Below are positions 1 through 12,500 of a stretch of 64,000 nt of DNA, in pieces. The stretch covers positions 23,291,501 to 23,355,500 of the forward strand of contig JALIGW010000005.1 of the NCBI GenBank assembly GCA_023053685.1, in the 5' to 3' direction. This DNA comes from Diadophis punctatus similis (lineage: Eukaryota > Chordata > Lepidosauria > Squamata > Dipsadidae). Both the position numbers and the translations under genes were made by a program. How positions within the stretch are numbered: the first letter of the stretch is position 1; every line of letters begins with the position of its first letter. Below the pieces are notes generated by a model. That model saw only the letters and a list, made by a program, of their open reading frames with translations. It did not search any database and had not been told where the DNA came from.

Positions 1-635
1 ACATTTGACATGCAAGTAATGGTTTGATGTTTTCCTGAGTCAAAGGTTCAAGAAAACATTGGTGTATTGAATCAACAGCTGACATTCTTTCATTAAGTAT
101 GCCACTTCCAGAAGTACTACCTAGTCTATTTAAAACATTTCTAAGAATGGATTTTCATCATGTTTCATGCTATATACAGTATGTATACGTAAGGTCAAAA
201 TATACAAATGCCATCTCACTGTGAATGAAATGCAAGCACATCTTTTGAATATACAAAACAGATATGTCATCGTACAGATAGGAAGTCTTCAGAATTTTAA
301 ATCAAATTTCTATAGAAATATATACAGCAATCCATTTTCTTCAGTTTTCTTTTGAGCAATGAAGTGGAAATTCATGGCATAGTAAAAAGGTAGAATGTAC
401 CCAAACAAGAATTCAGAATGTTCTTTTAACAGTCCTCAATATTTTCATCTAAGGAATCCATGACTGAAACCAAAAATGCTGTATGAGACTTGCTTGTCTT
501 TTAACTATAGCATTTTCTGCGTATAAAGGTTGCTGTGTTGCCATGGTGTAACGTGCACTTTGTATGCAAAGCTTTTCATGTAAGTTATAAAATAGCAAAA
601 ATAGTAGTAACATCTCTCTGAAATAACTAATATAT
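1..635. other. AT-rich DNA, nothing recognised
   Basis: No repeat family, RNA gene or convincing reading frame is visible. Open frames here are short and lack any domain signature. Confidence 0.6.
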
Positions 636-768
636 GACCGGCAAGCCACACCCACCCGGTCACATGGCCAACAAGCCATGCCCACCCGGTCACATGGCTG
701 GCAAGCCACACCCACAAAATAAGCCACGCCCATAGAGTGGTAGTAAAAAAATTAGGAACCCGCCCCTG
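610..768 (-). mobile_element. DNA-transposon-like repeat fragment with CAG...-type terminus
   Basis: The right end (about 741-768) reads, on the minus strand, as a CAGGGGCGGGTTCC terminus followed by a short A/T tract and an ACTACC motif. The same terminus recurs at 25533-25560. This is the terminal layout of the hAT-like MITEs elsewhere in the window. The left boundary is not defined and no target duplication is visible, so it is probably truncated. The inner part carries a 30-bp tandem repeat. Confidence 0.55.
636..718. repeat. 30-bp minisatellite, about 2.7 copies
   Basis: Units beginning near 641, 671 and 701 share the core AAGCCAYRCCCACCCGGTCA with a period of exactly 30 bp. The array lies inside the transposon-like fragment and is rich in CCACACCC/CCATGCCC. 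Confidence 0.8.
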
Positions 769-833
769 CCTTAAAGCTAGTCTAGAAATATGTTATGGTT
801 AATGATACTGGGTCAGTCAGAAGGTTATGTGCC

Positions 834-1123
834 TTTTGAGATGACATGCTCTTAAGTCATCCCTGAGTTGGCCATCTTGGATATCAACATGACTTTGCTG
901 TCTCCATTGCCTGATCTAAACTTGCCTCTTTTGCTTGTCTTTCAAATCCCTTGAGCTTAAAATGCATATGTGTTGAAGTTTTGAGATGACATGCTCTTAA
1001 GTCATCCCTGAGTTGGCCATCTTGGATAACAACATGACTTTGCTGTCTCCATTGCCTGATCTAAACTTGCCTCTTTTGCTTGTCTTTCAAGTCCCTTGAG
1101 CTTAAAATGCATATGTGTTGAAG
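834..1123. repeat. 145-bp tandem duplication, two nearly identical units
   Basis: Unit 1 (834-978) and unit 2 (979-1123) both begin TTTTGAGATGACATGCTC and end near TGTGTTGAAG. By eye they differ at about two positions (GATATC/GATAAC and AAATCCC/AAGTCCC). The near identity implies a recent duplication or a VNTR. The source family was not recognised; the sequence to about 1320 may belong to the same unidentified element. Confidence 0.9.
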
Positions 1124-1450
1124 TTATTCCCACATCTTTATCTATGTGGGATAAAGCACTAGTGTAACTCTGGAATAGCAAACCCCCCTCTCTCATGGGC
1201 TGAAGAGGATGAAAGCAGTGTCATGGGGACAGGGCAAAAAACACAGGCTGTCCTAGAGGGCAAGTTTGTGCCATGACCAGTTGCCAGTGGGGAAAGGAGC
1301 CAAATCTGATCTTTTGGTTTATACTGAGAACTAGGTGAGTCTCCAGGATTCCAAATTTGTGTCTGGCTAATTTTTTCTCCAGAGTACCCATTTCCTCAAA
1401 AAAGTATAAAAAAATAATGGACTTAACTCATCAAGAGCCATTTTTAAAGA

Positions 1451-1528
1451 TCTCTTAGATCTCTATTAAATCTCTTGGATCTCTATTAAATCTCTTAGAT
1501 CTCTAAGATCTCTTAGATCTCTATTAAA
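1451..1528. repeat. 20-bp minisatellite, four units
   Basis: Units of TCTCTTAGATCTCTATTAAA start at 1451, 1471, 1491 (shortened by 2 bp) and 1509. BglII-like AGATCT motifs recur through the array. Confidence 0.9.
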
Positions 1529-4500
1529 AAGTGGTCTGAAGTTTGACTTTTATTCTTGAATATATAAAAATTCAGGGAAACACATGTGACATATGGTTGA
1601 ATAACAGTATGGATTCCACTTGACAAAGAGCAATACATCTCAGCATAAATAGTGAAACACAGTGGAGACTTCCTTCAATTTAACCTTTCAAGCTTCCTCC
1701 CCAGGCTTAAGAATGCTAGTAAGTATCTGTGTACTTTGACCTTTATTTGATTAGTCCAAGGGAGTAGTCAGTGAGTTGGATCCCTTTGTGCCAGCAGGAT
1801 GTATATATAATGTATAGTTGATATTTGGAGAAAAATGGGAGCATGGAAATGGAAACTCATCCAATAGGTGATAAAGAAAGCTCCAATAATTTATCCAAAA
1901 CTAGAATATGCAATATTTAATTTGCCAATAAGAACTGCAAAATATGACCATTACACCAATGACATTTATAAATCTTTTATGAGACCAAACACTCTCACAC
2001 AAAATTTGAGATGAGTGAGATGAATAGAGAGCTTGTTGTGGTTGGTTTTTACCATGGCAAAAAAGCTCTGTTTCTGATGCATTTAAAGTATGGAATAAAA
2101 CAAAAATGCTCCTGGTCTAGATAGGATATGCTAAAAAAAAAACCTTAAGACAAAATCTCACTTATGGTAGATATACAAACTACAGATATTCTTAGATGAT
2201 GTGAATCAAAGAGAACAGAAATGAATCTCCTGCTTTGCCTACTTTTATTGTTTTGGTTTCATCAAATGATGGGGCAATTTCTACTAAATAAAAGCTTGGT
2301 GAGGCTCAACAAAAGTTTTTTTTTTCATTTTCACAAAAGTGTATTTGGCTATTGGTGGAAAATCTTACTCCATTGAGTCTATTGCTGTTGAATCAGGAAA
2401 AACATATTTAACTGCATCCACTTGAATTTTTTTAAAAAAATTGTGCCTGCTAATGAAAGGTATGTCAGCCTTGAAAATATATAGTAGATCACTAAAAACA
2501 AAGGACACAAATTAAATACTGTGTCATGAATGTATGGTGTTAGTTTAAAAATGCTAAAATAGTTCCTTTGACACCTTGAAATTGTGGTCTGTACTAGCTG
2601 CACTAAATGTGGCACATTATCCTTGATGGATATCTGGCCATGAAAGAGTTTTGATTAACTGTCTGTTCCATATTGCAACAAATATATGAAAGAAAAAAAA
2701 TGACTTCTGACACTAACGCTATAGGTTAGACATCAAGAGAAAAGAATGAAAAAGCATCAGCACTACACTTCAAAATGAAGCACAGAAATAATTTGTAAGA
2801 AACCAGGGAAGAAATGCTGTTGTTTCGCAATCTAATTTGAAATCATGACCCTAGTTGTATCTTTCAGTGCTGAATATAGAACATAAATCTAAAACATTGA
2901 ATTACCATCCCCTAACATAAGAGGTTTGGACTTCATTAAAAAGTCTTATTTGGAAAATCTTATGAGAACTCTGGGGAGCAAACCAGGGAGTAGAGTCATC
3001 CATCCACTTAGCAAGCTCTGCTATATCAGCACTTTTCTTTGGAAAGCCTCAACCAAATGACCTCATTGTTCTCTGACTTTATGTCTATCAACAAGTGATC
3101 TTGTAAAACCATTCTTCTCCACTTAACAGTCCTATTAAGACTAATAAACTGTTGCAGAGCATTTGGTGCCAAGAGAGATGTTGAACCTGGACTTTGAAGT
3201 AATGGCAAATTAGAATGCGTTCTGCTGACCCTTCTCCGACTATCTTCATGTTCAGTCAATTCACATGGAAGGGCATTAGTTTTGTTTATTAAAAGAGGAT
3301 GTGTGTTATAAGTAGAGTGGAAGTATTCTTTTCTAGCTGTACATACAATTTCAAACATTTACAGATGGTCTGACTATTAATCGGTATATAGATCTAGGGA
3401 ATAGTCTGCTTTTCCAATAGTCTACAATGGTCCATTGTTTTATGATCAAGTTCAATAAACCTAAATAGGCATTTCTGAAATCACATGTAGATCTTCTTGT
3501 TCTGGGAAACAAATCGTGAGAGAATTTGAATCAGTAGTAAAGTGGGATTTGGCGTTTGGTTCCAGAAATGTTTCACACAATGATTACCTACAAATCTATT
3601 TTATCATACATCACTTTTGCTGTAGATCTGTATTTTTCTAGTATGAATGCTATACAACCCTGTTTTTCTCATTTCCTGCTAAATTCTTTTGGGGGAAAAA
3701 ATCAAGGTAATCCCTTGCTTACCAAGCTTTGTACATACTCTTGTATACATGCAAACTTGTAAATGTGCAAAATTATACTTTTATTAAAGAAACTGTATGA
3801 AGAATAACAATACAATGTGTGCAACAAATTGATAATCTTTAGCTCCAAATTTATCTTTGTCCATTTTTCCCTCAATCTTTTGTAGAAATTGACCATGTTA
3901 AATTTTCTTGCTACCATCCTGCTTGTGCTTTTATTTCATTTTTTTTGATATTCACTGTTGTTTCCTGTATATTTAGTAAGCCCCCTTTTTAAATTTGCAT
4001 CAAGGCCTGTTGTTGGCTGTCTTTTATATAATCAGCCAATACATGCTTTTCTTCTTTGACAGTTTGTCTAGTTGAGTTTGTGTCCAGTTAATAAATCTAG
4101 CAGTCTATTGTATCATAGATATGTCCCAGGAACTGATGACTTTCATTCTTTACTAATCACATTTTATCTTGTCCATGCTTGATGTTATACACCTGTAAAA
4201 TGCCCATGTAGTTGTAGGTTTTATTCACTTGTGGACAGATGCCTAGGAACTCTCATATCTGATAATGGTTCTTGTTGACCCAGGTAATGACCAATCTGGT
4301 ATAGGATTCTTTTGATGTTTTATCACCATATTAAATGGGTTGGTGGATATACTTAGTCTGGATCTTCCACCAGGACCTGGCTTGTATGGGTGCCCCTTCT
4401 GGTAGAATACATTGCCACCAGCATAGTTCTCAACCTCATCAGAGGATCACAAGCCTCTCCCCCACAACAAGGAGGCATCCATGGGGATGACGAGGATTAT

Positions 4501-6332
4501 TAATAATATTGGAATTTTTGGAGATTTGAATTTAGCAGGAATTCTTGTGTTTCTGAGTAGCATTGTGTGCTGAAAGTAAATAAAAGAATGAAATAGCAGC
4601 AAGTCCCACTTAAAAAGAGAAAAAATGCTCATACCGTACAATAATATACAATAGTTGTCATGGATTCAGACTAAATTTGAGCCCAAGTATCAGTGAACGT
4701 TGATAAACAGTACTTTCGGTATATTAGAAGCAAAGGGTAGATTTGTTAAGAAATGCATAGAGTAGGAAAGGCTCACTTTTACCTAAACTATAACTTGAAG
4801 GGAGATGGGGAGAGAAAAACTTCCCTTCCCTCTTGAACATGAAGACTTGCTTTTCTGGGGCGGGGGGGGGGGGAGGGCCAGGCTAAAAAAAAAAATACAG
4901 GGGCAATGTGTGAAGATGCTTCCCTTTATCTGTTCTCACCATTGGCCCTAATGATGAAAATAGCTCATAGGAGCAAAGAGATAACACACTTCCCAAAAAG
5001 TTATTTATTTACTCTTTACTATGTTGATAGAGTGAGGAGGATTATAATCTATTGTTCTTTTTTAAGGGATCATTTGCATGCCACCAACAGTACCAGAAAA
5101 ATTCTGCCAATACATTTTTATAGTTAATCACTGTAATATCAACTGTCTTTCTCAGGCCAAATAAACTGCTAGTTTCCTTTGCCTACCTATTCTCTAGAAG
5201 ACATGCAAGAGCTTTCAAATGATGTTAACTATAACACATGTGGAAATGATGGGCTTCATGCAGGACTTCTTATAAATGAAGCAAATATGTTCCAGTTGTT
5301 TTGTGTGCGAACATCAGTGTCGGGTCCCAATAATTCTTAGAAATATTATCACAAACAGAATGGAATTATTAGCTTTACACTTTATTATATGTAATAAAAA
5401 CCAATCTGGATTAAGATCTCAGGTTCCCAGTGCTATCAAGAGCCTGGTTCTTGTCTTGGTTTTATAGGACTGACCATATTAACTCAATGACCAAATTAGG
5501 GTGGTGTCAGCTGCTTGTAACCAAGGTCCATAAGCATCCAGAATAATGTCATAGCATATTCTGCTTGTTGAAAGGTATTTTGTGTGGGGTCTAAACAAGA
5601 TGGAGATACAATTTTCAGGAATTAGACTTAATTAGACAATTCAAAGAACATGCAGGAATCTCCAATCTATTTTTCTTCCAGACCCATACTACCTTTCAAC
5701 ATCCATAATATTATATTAAAAAGTGAATGGAAATATCAGAAAAAAACTGATAATATTTCACAGTTTACCTGCCAGAAGAGTGAAGCTGAATATGAAAAGT
5801 TCTTCCTTACTAGAAATAAAATGAAACAATCTTGCAGCTATCACATTTACTTTTTCATGTGTGTCTTCCCCAAAATATGTCAAGACAGTCTTAAGATAAA
5901 GGAAAATGTGTGAAACAAGAACTGCTGACTTCTGACCTCTGCAGAACTTTTTTCTCAGTTGTGTGATCTTCTCAAACTAAAAGGCAATATCAGACCATAA
6001 CATTTGGTAAATTCCTTGGGCAAGGAGAGAGGTAATGTAAAAAGATGATAAAATTCAAGCTTGGGCATTAAATTAAAATATGTGACTAGTCTTACATGGA
6101 AGGGGAACCAAATGTTTGTTTCCTTCTCCATTAAAAGCTGGGAACCCACTACAAGATGTTGCACATGAGTATTTGATTGAGAACTTAATAAAATTAATTT
6201 AGTTATAAAGTACAAAGGCAATGATGAGACCAGGAAAGCAATGTTTGAGAGAGCATGATGGCTGCAAAGAACCAGAAGGAAAAACTAAGAAGAGATTCAG
6301 GAAAAGATAATAATAGGGAAGGAAGCCTTTTC
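1529..6332. other. Mostly unique AT-rich DNA without a supported gene
   Basis: No gene is recognised. A poly-G run lies at about 4859-4874, followed by an A-run. The segment 4240-4530 has the texture of a very old retroelement but I cannot classify it. The longest open frame is 110 codons on the minus strand (3358-3026); it has no recognised domain, no splice-acceptor-like sequence before its ATG and no conserved neighbour. Confidence 0.5.
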
Positions 6333-6340
6333 CATATAAT

Positions 6341-6479
6341 CAGTAGTGGGTTCTAAAACCCGTTGCTACTGGTTTGCGCGCGACACTTCTGCGCATGTGC
6401 AGAAGTGTCCTGGGCAGGTGAGCGGAGCCGGTGCTACCGGTTCGCAGAACCAGGCCAAACCGGGAGCAACCCACCGCTG
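6341..6479. mobile_element. hAT-type MITE with perfect 8-bp target duplication
   Basis: The element begins CAGTAGTGGGTT and ends AACCCACCGCTG, imperfect terminal inverted repeats. It is flanked by the identical octamer CATATAAT (6333-6340 and 6480-6487). An 8-bp duplication with CAG...CTG ends is diagnostic of the hAT superfamily. It is 139 bp, has no coding capacity, and carries a near-palindrome CTGCGCATGTGCAG at 6389-6402. Confidence 0.93.
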
Positions 6480-6487
6480 CATATAAT

Positions 6488-8107
6488 GCTCTTTTTTTTA
6501 ACCACATCTATACTGCTTCTTTTACAGAAATGCAATAATGAGATGGATCCATACTTGAATGCCCAACATCTTAGACACTTTTCCTTTTTCAAACAGCCAA
6601 GAATAGTTGATGCACTGAGGTATGAATGAAGAAGCAGAATAAAATTGTTTTCTTCAGGCTTTTTTCTGGCCATGGATAAATGGGATTTTATGTCTAGATA
6701 TTCTGTGACCAGTCTCATTCCACTACACAACAGTTCAACAGAGTAGTTCATTCGATAATATAGTGAACAATATGGAGTTAAGTTTAATATATGTTCAAGG
6801 TTGTTTCAAAGACACCAAATATCTGATGCCATCTATTAAAAATGATCCTTCTATCAAGAAATGACCTTTCAATGTACTTTTAGTGTCATGCCACGTTAAT
6901 GACTTTTTAAGATTGTTCTGTTTATTTAAGTATTTTTTTAAAAAGGTATGAAAACTGATTATTTTTGCAGACTGTCAATGATGACATTTAATCTGTCATA
7001 GTTCGACTTATTTCTATACATTCTGCTTTGCTAAATCATGTTGCTAAGACAACACTACTCCAGAAGATGAATTCCACAAGGGATTGCTGTATTTATACTT
7101 AAAAGAATATGTGGAGTGGCAGAGTCCTCATTACAAATGAACATTATTAACAACCTAGCGCTCAAGAAAAGCTGCTAGAAATCTCATTTGTTTGGAGGTC
7201 AAAAGAACATATATGGTATTCTTGCTATTACTTTCTATTCATTCTTTGCCAGCAGTTTGCACATCATGCTCTAAGCTGTATTATTTCTAATTAATTGATT
7301 TGATTTTTCTGATTCCAACCAGAGAATCGTTCCTAGTAGCCCTTTTTTTTCAGTAGTTCTCTTTCTTTTCGGAAAATAAATGGTTTATATCCAAAATATT
7401 ACTCATCTTTTTATACCAGATAACAGTGAACTCATGCAGCCCACTCCTTTTGATGAGTTCATGACCCAATGTACTTCACTTGATAGATTTGTGCAAGTAC
7501 ATTTGCTTAGCATGCATTCACATACACCCTAAAATGCAGATACATTTTCTTGTGTGCACTTGAAATTCCATTGTTATGGCAAAATATGGGATGATTTTAA
7601 AATGAGCCAAGAAGGAGATAAGTGCTGCACTCAGTAACACTCAGATTACTAAGAATTGCTTGCTACTGATAGTAGTAGAAAGAATTCCGTTAAAACAGAT
7701 TGCACAGGATACAGTTTCCCTTTGTATGAAAAAGAAATACATCCACTGTTGTTTATTTGACTTGATGAGATACAGATGTAAGAAAGTGATAGGGAGAGTT
7801 GTGCAATTTAAGCAAAGGTGAGCTTCTTCTGAAATCTGTTTTCTTTTCTAGAATGTCATCGGGAATGAGTTGAAGTGATGAAACATAGAAAAAATATATG
7901 TAAAGTACCTTTTTCTTTGAACATGCTGTAAGGAATTCAGCCCAATGGAAACTGATACACAAACAAGTGATTTCCCCCCCTCCATTTCCAGTATATGGAA
8001 AACAGAATGAAAGGAAACTCCACATCCCACATTATATTTGTTCTTCTTTTAAGTTTGGCACTCTGTCGCTTCAAATAGCCTACCACTCTAATAGCCACAA
8101 CATAGTA
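6488..8107. other. AT-rich DNA, nothing recognised
   Basis: No repeat family or coding signal is visible between the two hAT insertions. Confidence 0.55.
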
Positions 8108-8115
8108 AGTTATGG

Positions 8116-8728
8116 TAAGGTGACCAACCGTCCTCCTTTAGGGAGGACAGTCCTCCTTTTGTAAGTTCTGTCCTCCCTCGAAAAGTGTCCTCCTACATGT
8201 CCTCCTTTTCGATATTTGAAGACTAATCTGTTGCGCGTTATGTGACATATTTGTATTTGACATGACGATTCGTCAAGGCTCGGTACAGTGCGGTATAAGA
8301 CGCGATTATGAGACGCATGCGCTCCGTACGGGAGACCTTGAGAGAGAGCGCCACGTGCAAGTGGCTTTGTTTACTTCTTATGTTATGTGCTATATTACTT
8401 CTTATGTTATGTTGATACTGTAGCTGCAGCACTTGCCGTAAAATTCAATATGAAGGATATTTCTTGTTCAGATATTTCCAATATATTGTTAGAAGATGAT
8501 ACATTGACAAAAAATATTAATTCAATGGAAAAGTACTCATTTAAATAATAATTAGCAGGCATGTAAGCATAATTACAATATAAAATGTTACAAATGTTTT
8601 TATTATGGATACAATATATCATATTATAGTGTATTATTGTTGCAATGAATAAAATGTTTCTTTTATTTACGATATTTTTTTTTCAATTTATTTGTCATCC
8701 TTTTCATTGTAAAAAAGTTGGTCACCTT
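8116..8728 (+). mobile_element. hAT-type element, about 613 bp, TAAGGTGACC ends
   Basis: The left end TAAGGTGACCAAC is mirrored by GTTGGTCACCTT at the right. The octamer AGTTATGG flanks both sides (8108-8115 and 8729-8736), an 8-bp target duplication. Behind the left terminus the motif GTCCTCC occurs five times (about 8130-8210), an arrangement typical of subterminal transposase-binding repeats in hAT elements. A plus-strand frame at about 8392-8550 stays open for roughly 50 codons and ends with a charged INSMEKYSFK tail, which loosely resembles the C-terminal dimerisation end of hAT transposases; that reading is tentative. The element is an internally deleted, non-autonomous derivative. Confidence 0.85.
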
Positions 8729-8736
8729 AGTTATGG

Positions 8737-9939
8737 TGAATTTTTTAGCCTAAACGTCTTTTGTACATGAATGACTTAGTCCATTTTCTGAGCTAATATT
8801 TTGTACTTTGTATTAACGTTGCTAGCAAGGTTTACCAGGAAGCTATAAGGCTACGATATTGCTGTATTTGAACTTGGTGAGGTCCTGACCTACATAATGC
8901 TTGGAGGCTCCATGTTTAAAACTTACACCAGAAAATACCAAAACAGGAGTTTGAGTGACCCCAAAAAAATTGAAATATACTGTGTATAAACAGTATGCCT
9001 TTCAATTACATATAAAGCCATTTAAAAACTATAGATATCTGCTACATAAGATTTAAAAAACTACTGTACAATTAAACCACATAAAATTCTAAAAGCCACA
9101 ACAAAAATATCTGACATTTTCTGAACCCTTGTGGATTGTGGGGCTTTGAGATGAAGCTTCTTTAGATTTTGCCTAAATTCGGTACTGGGCTAGAGTAATT
9201 ATTAAACAAAAGTGATTCAGTGTCACAAGAAAGGATACCAATACAATTAATGGGTTCTTTCACAATATTGTCTGCTTGCATATCAATTAGCTGTTATTAC
9301 CAGAAGTGTTTTGCGTGTCAAGAAATTCAGGCATATGGCTCAGTAACTTCCAACAATATAATTTATCCTGGTCTATTTAGATCTCTTTTTTGGACAACTA
9401 TGTTTGTTAAACAATATGTAACAGACATTCCATGGCAAAAACCAGCAATTAAAATATATACAAAGTATAATTACTGAGGGAACATTGCAATTATAAATGT
9501 ATAAAATTAAGAAGATTATAAGCACACCCAGAGGAAAGTTTTAATAAAATAAGAAATCCCGTGCCGAAGAGGCAAAAAGTGACTTTATTTTTATATGGAT
9601 TTTCAATACCCCTGAACCAGGTTTCATACCAAGAGTTTCTTAGGTGCTCTAATTTTAGAATGGATTATTAGAAGCAGCAGCTATTAGCCTGCTGATTGCT
9701 TTATTACCATTCATCTGTAGCATCATAATCAGGTACCACAAATGGCCCAGAGGGTTCCACGTTACTCTATAACACAAGTTGCTGACTCTGTTTGCCCCCT
9801 TTGTTTGATGAATCTGGTTATCAGTTAGAGACAAATGCATCAGTTATGGATATGTCATTGCTTTGGGCTTGTAAGCTGAAAACTATGTATGTGTATATTT
9901 GAGAGCATATTGTGAACATTCTAAATAAAATCATTGCTA
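8737..9939. other. AT-rich DNA, nothing recognised
   Basis: No repeat or gene signal is evident up to the LINE 3' end. Confidence 0.55.
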
Positions 9940-10078
9940 TTTTTATTTATTTATTTGTCAAGTACGTATTTGGTAGTATACATAGATATAACATTATTTA
10001 TATACATAAGATGGGTACAAATAAAAGGGAACTTTTGGACAGGGATGGTAGGCACGCTGGTGCGCTTATGCACGCCCC

Positions 10079-11032
10079 TTACTGACCTCTTAGGAATGGG
10101 GTGAGGTCAACAGTAGACAGTCTAAGGGTAAAGTTTTGGGGATTTTGGAAGGAAACCACAGAGTCAGGTAGTGAGTTCCGGGCATTAACCACTCTGTTGC
10201 TGAAGTCATATTTTCTGCAATCGAGTTTGGAGCGGTTCACTTTGAGTTTGTATCTGTTGTGTGCTCGTGTATTGTTGTCGTTGAAGCTGAAGTAGTCATT
10301 AACAGGAAGGACGTTGTAGCAGATAATTTTATGAGCTATGCTTAGGTCATGCCGATGGTGATGTAGTTCTAAATTTTCTAAGTCCAGAATTTCAAGTCTG
10401 GTTACGTAAGGTATTCTGTTGCCAGTAGAGGATTGGAGGGCTCTTCTCGTAAAGTATCTTTGGACATGCTCTATTGTATTTATGTCCGCTATGCAGTGTG
10501 GGTTCCAGACAGATGAGCTGTATTCAAGGATTGGTCTGGCAAATGTTTTGTATGCTCCGGTTAGTAGTGTAATATTTCCGGAGAAGAAGCTACGTAAGAT
10601 TAGGTTAACAACTCTTGATGCCTTTTTGGTAATGTTGTTGCAGTGGGCTTTGGCACTTAGATCATTTGATATGAGTACTCCAAGGTCTTTGACAGAGTGA
10701 GGGTCGTCTGCAAGGTCGTGTCCATTCAGCTTGTATTTGGTGTTCTGATTCTTTTTGCCAATGTGTAGGACAGAGCATTTGTTGCTTGAGATTTGGAGTT
10801 GCCAGATGTTTGACCATTCTGACACAAAGTCGAGGTCTTTTTGGAGGGTAGCAGTGTTGTCAGTGGTGTTAAAAAGTTTTACATCATCGGCAAAGAGAAT
10901 GCAGTTGCTTATAATGTGATTGCAAAGGTCATTTATATAAAGTATAAAGAGTGTTGGTCCTAGTACGCTGCCTTGGGGAACACCACTGTTAACAGGTATG
11001 GGATTAGATAGGGCGCTCCCTATTTTGACCAC
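10079..11032 (-). pseudogene. LINE ORF2 C-terminal half: reverse transcriptase core and C-terminal domain
   Basis: This is the longest intact frame in the window (317 codons). Near its N-terminus it has the reverse-transcriptase block SGVPQGSVLGP (about residues 16-26), then LFADDVKLF with the catalytic FADD aspartates (about residues 46-54). The CR1-type block ARPILEYSSSVWNPH follows near residue 165, then the C-terminal region of CR1 ORF2. The ATG is only the first methionine after a frameshift and not a true start: upstream coding continues in other frames to about 12840. It would have copied element RNA at nicked target DNA (target-primed reverse transcription). Without the fingers and endonuclease in frame it is non-functional. 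Confidence 0.88.
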
Positions 11033-11120
11033 TTGTTGTCTGTTTGACAGGAACGCAGTCCTGTAGGGGTCCAGAGATGCCGTAGGATTTTAGTTTCAGA
11101 AGTAGTTTGTCGTGTACCAC

Positions 11121-11480
11121 TCAGTCGAAGGCTTTACAGAAGTATACGTAAATTGCATCTATTGTTTTGTCCTGGTCAAGTTTTGACGTCCATATGTTTT
11201 TGCAGTGTAGTAGTTGTAGATTGCAGGATAATTTTTTCCTGAAACTGAATTGCTTGTTTGAGAGTAGGTTGTTAGTTTCTAGGTGGAGGGTAATGGATTG
11301 GTTTATGATTGATTCCATGACTTTGCAGGTGACGCAGCATAAGGAGATTGGTCTGTAATTTTCAACTAGGCTGGGATTTCCCTTTTTGAAGATGGGGATG
11401 ACCGTGGCTAGTGACCATAGGTTTGGTAGGGAGCTGGTCCTGAAGGATTTTTCAAAGATTATGCTTAGTGGTTCAGCCAT
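11121..11480 (-). pseudogene. LINE ORF2 fragment: reverse transcriptase finger blocks
   Basis: The 119-codon frame carries ATVIPIFKKG and ENYRPISL, the N-terminal reverse-transcriptase blocks of CR1/L2 elements, and ends at FCKAFD. In the family this last block normally runs on as a catalytic-aspartate region; here a TGA stop follows immediately, so ORF2 is cut in the palm. Confidence 0.88.
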
Positions 11481-11596
11481 AGCGGTGGAGAGCTTTTTTA
11501 GGAAGTATGCACATAGTCCATCAAGTCCAATTGACAGAGATGGTTTTAGGCTGCGTAGTGCTTTTTCAATGTTATCTTCTGTGAAAACTATTTGTG

Positions 11597-11854
11597 TTAA
11601 ATTGTCGTTAAATTATTTGTGGTACGGCTAGTGAATTTTGGGCATGAGCTGTTGCTGTTTACAAAGACTGAGCTGAAGAATGTGTTGAAGAGGTTAGCTT
11701 TAACTGTTTCATCATTGCATTCTTTGTTGTTGGGTCCTTTTAGTGGTAGGAGGGGTCTCGAGTCCTTGAGTTTGTTGTTTACGAAATTGTAGACGGCACG
11801 GCTGGATTTGTGCAGAGAAGGTTTTCCTCTTGTTTGCTGTGGTAGTTGGAACAT
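11597..11854 (-). pseudogene. LINE ORF2 fragment: linker between endonuclease and reverse transcriptase
   Basis: An 85-codon frame with SRAVYNFVNNKLKD and LFNTFFSSVFV, the region just upstream of the reverse transcriptase in CR1-type ORF2 (the F..FF.SVF pattern is characteristic). It is separated from its neighbours by frame shifts. Confidence 0.75.
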
Positions 11855-11903
11855 TTAGTCTTTATTTGGTGGCATATATTTTTGTAGCAATTTTTGAAGT
11901 TTG

Positions 11904-12500
11904 CTACATAGCCAGCTTTGTTTTTCCGCCAGAGAGATTTTTTTTTAATTGAAGCTTCCTTATTGATATGAGCAGTTTGTTTTTCTTGGTTATGGTGGTT
12001 ATTAGTGGTACATGTAGTCGGATAGTTCTTTTGACTTCGAGCAAGAAGATGCTATAATGGTCATCGGCAGTGTTACAGGCAGAGAATAGAGTTTGCCAGT
12101 CTAGAGATGAGAGGTTGGCGTCTATGAGTTGATAGTTGGCTTTTTTGACATTGTAACTGGATATGCCATCATTAAGGTGATTTTTGCAATGGTGTAGATT
12201 GAGACTAAAGTCAATCATGCTGTGGTCGCTGTTGGAAAAGGTTTTTTTTATTTGTAGTCCATAAATTGAGCTTAGGCTGTTGCAGAAGATGAGATCAAGG
12301 CAGTTGTTGAGTCTAGTGTTGTTAGTTACTAGTTGATCGAGTCCTAGATTGGTAACAGCATTGTATAGGGTTGCATGGATGGGTTCAGTCATGCATTCAT
12401 TTAGGGTCCAGTTAATAAGAGGTAGATTGCGGTCACTAAGAAAGATAAGGGGGTATGGGCAGGAGGCTGCCCACGTTAGCAGTGAGGTTAATTTGTTCAC
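11904..12500 (-). pseudogene. LINE ORF2 fragment: C-terminal part of the AP-type endonuclease
   Basis: A 198-codon frame. It has LIFLSDRNLPLINW near residues 18-31, where the family usually has a GDFN block, then LDLIFCN (about residues 67-73) and SDHSMIDF (about 91-98). SDH contains the catalytic histidine region of exonuclease/endonuclease/phosphatase-fold nucleases. The N-terminal endonuclease motifs lie further right (to about 12840) in broken frames. Confidence 0.85.

Noticed and set aside
636..718. Regular 30-bp repeats considered as a CRISPR-like array
   Set aside because: The repeats are head to tail without unique spacers, and the genome is clearly vertebrate.
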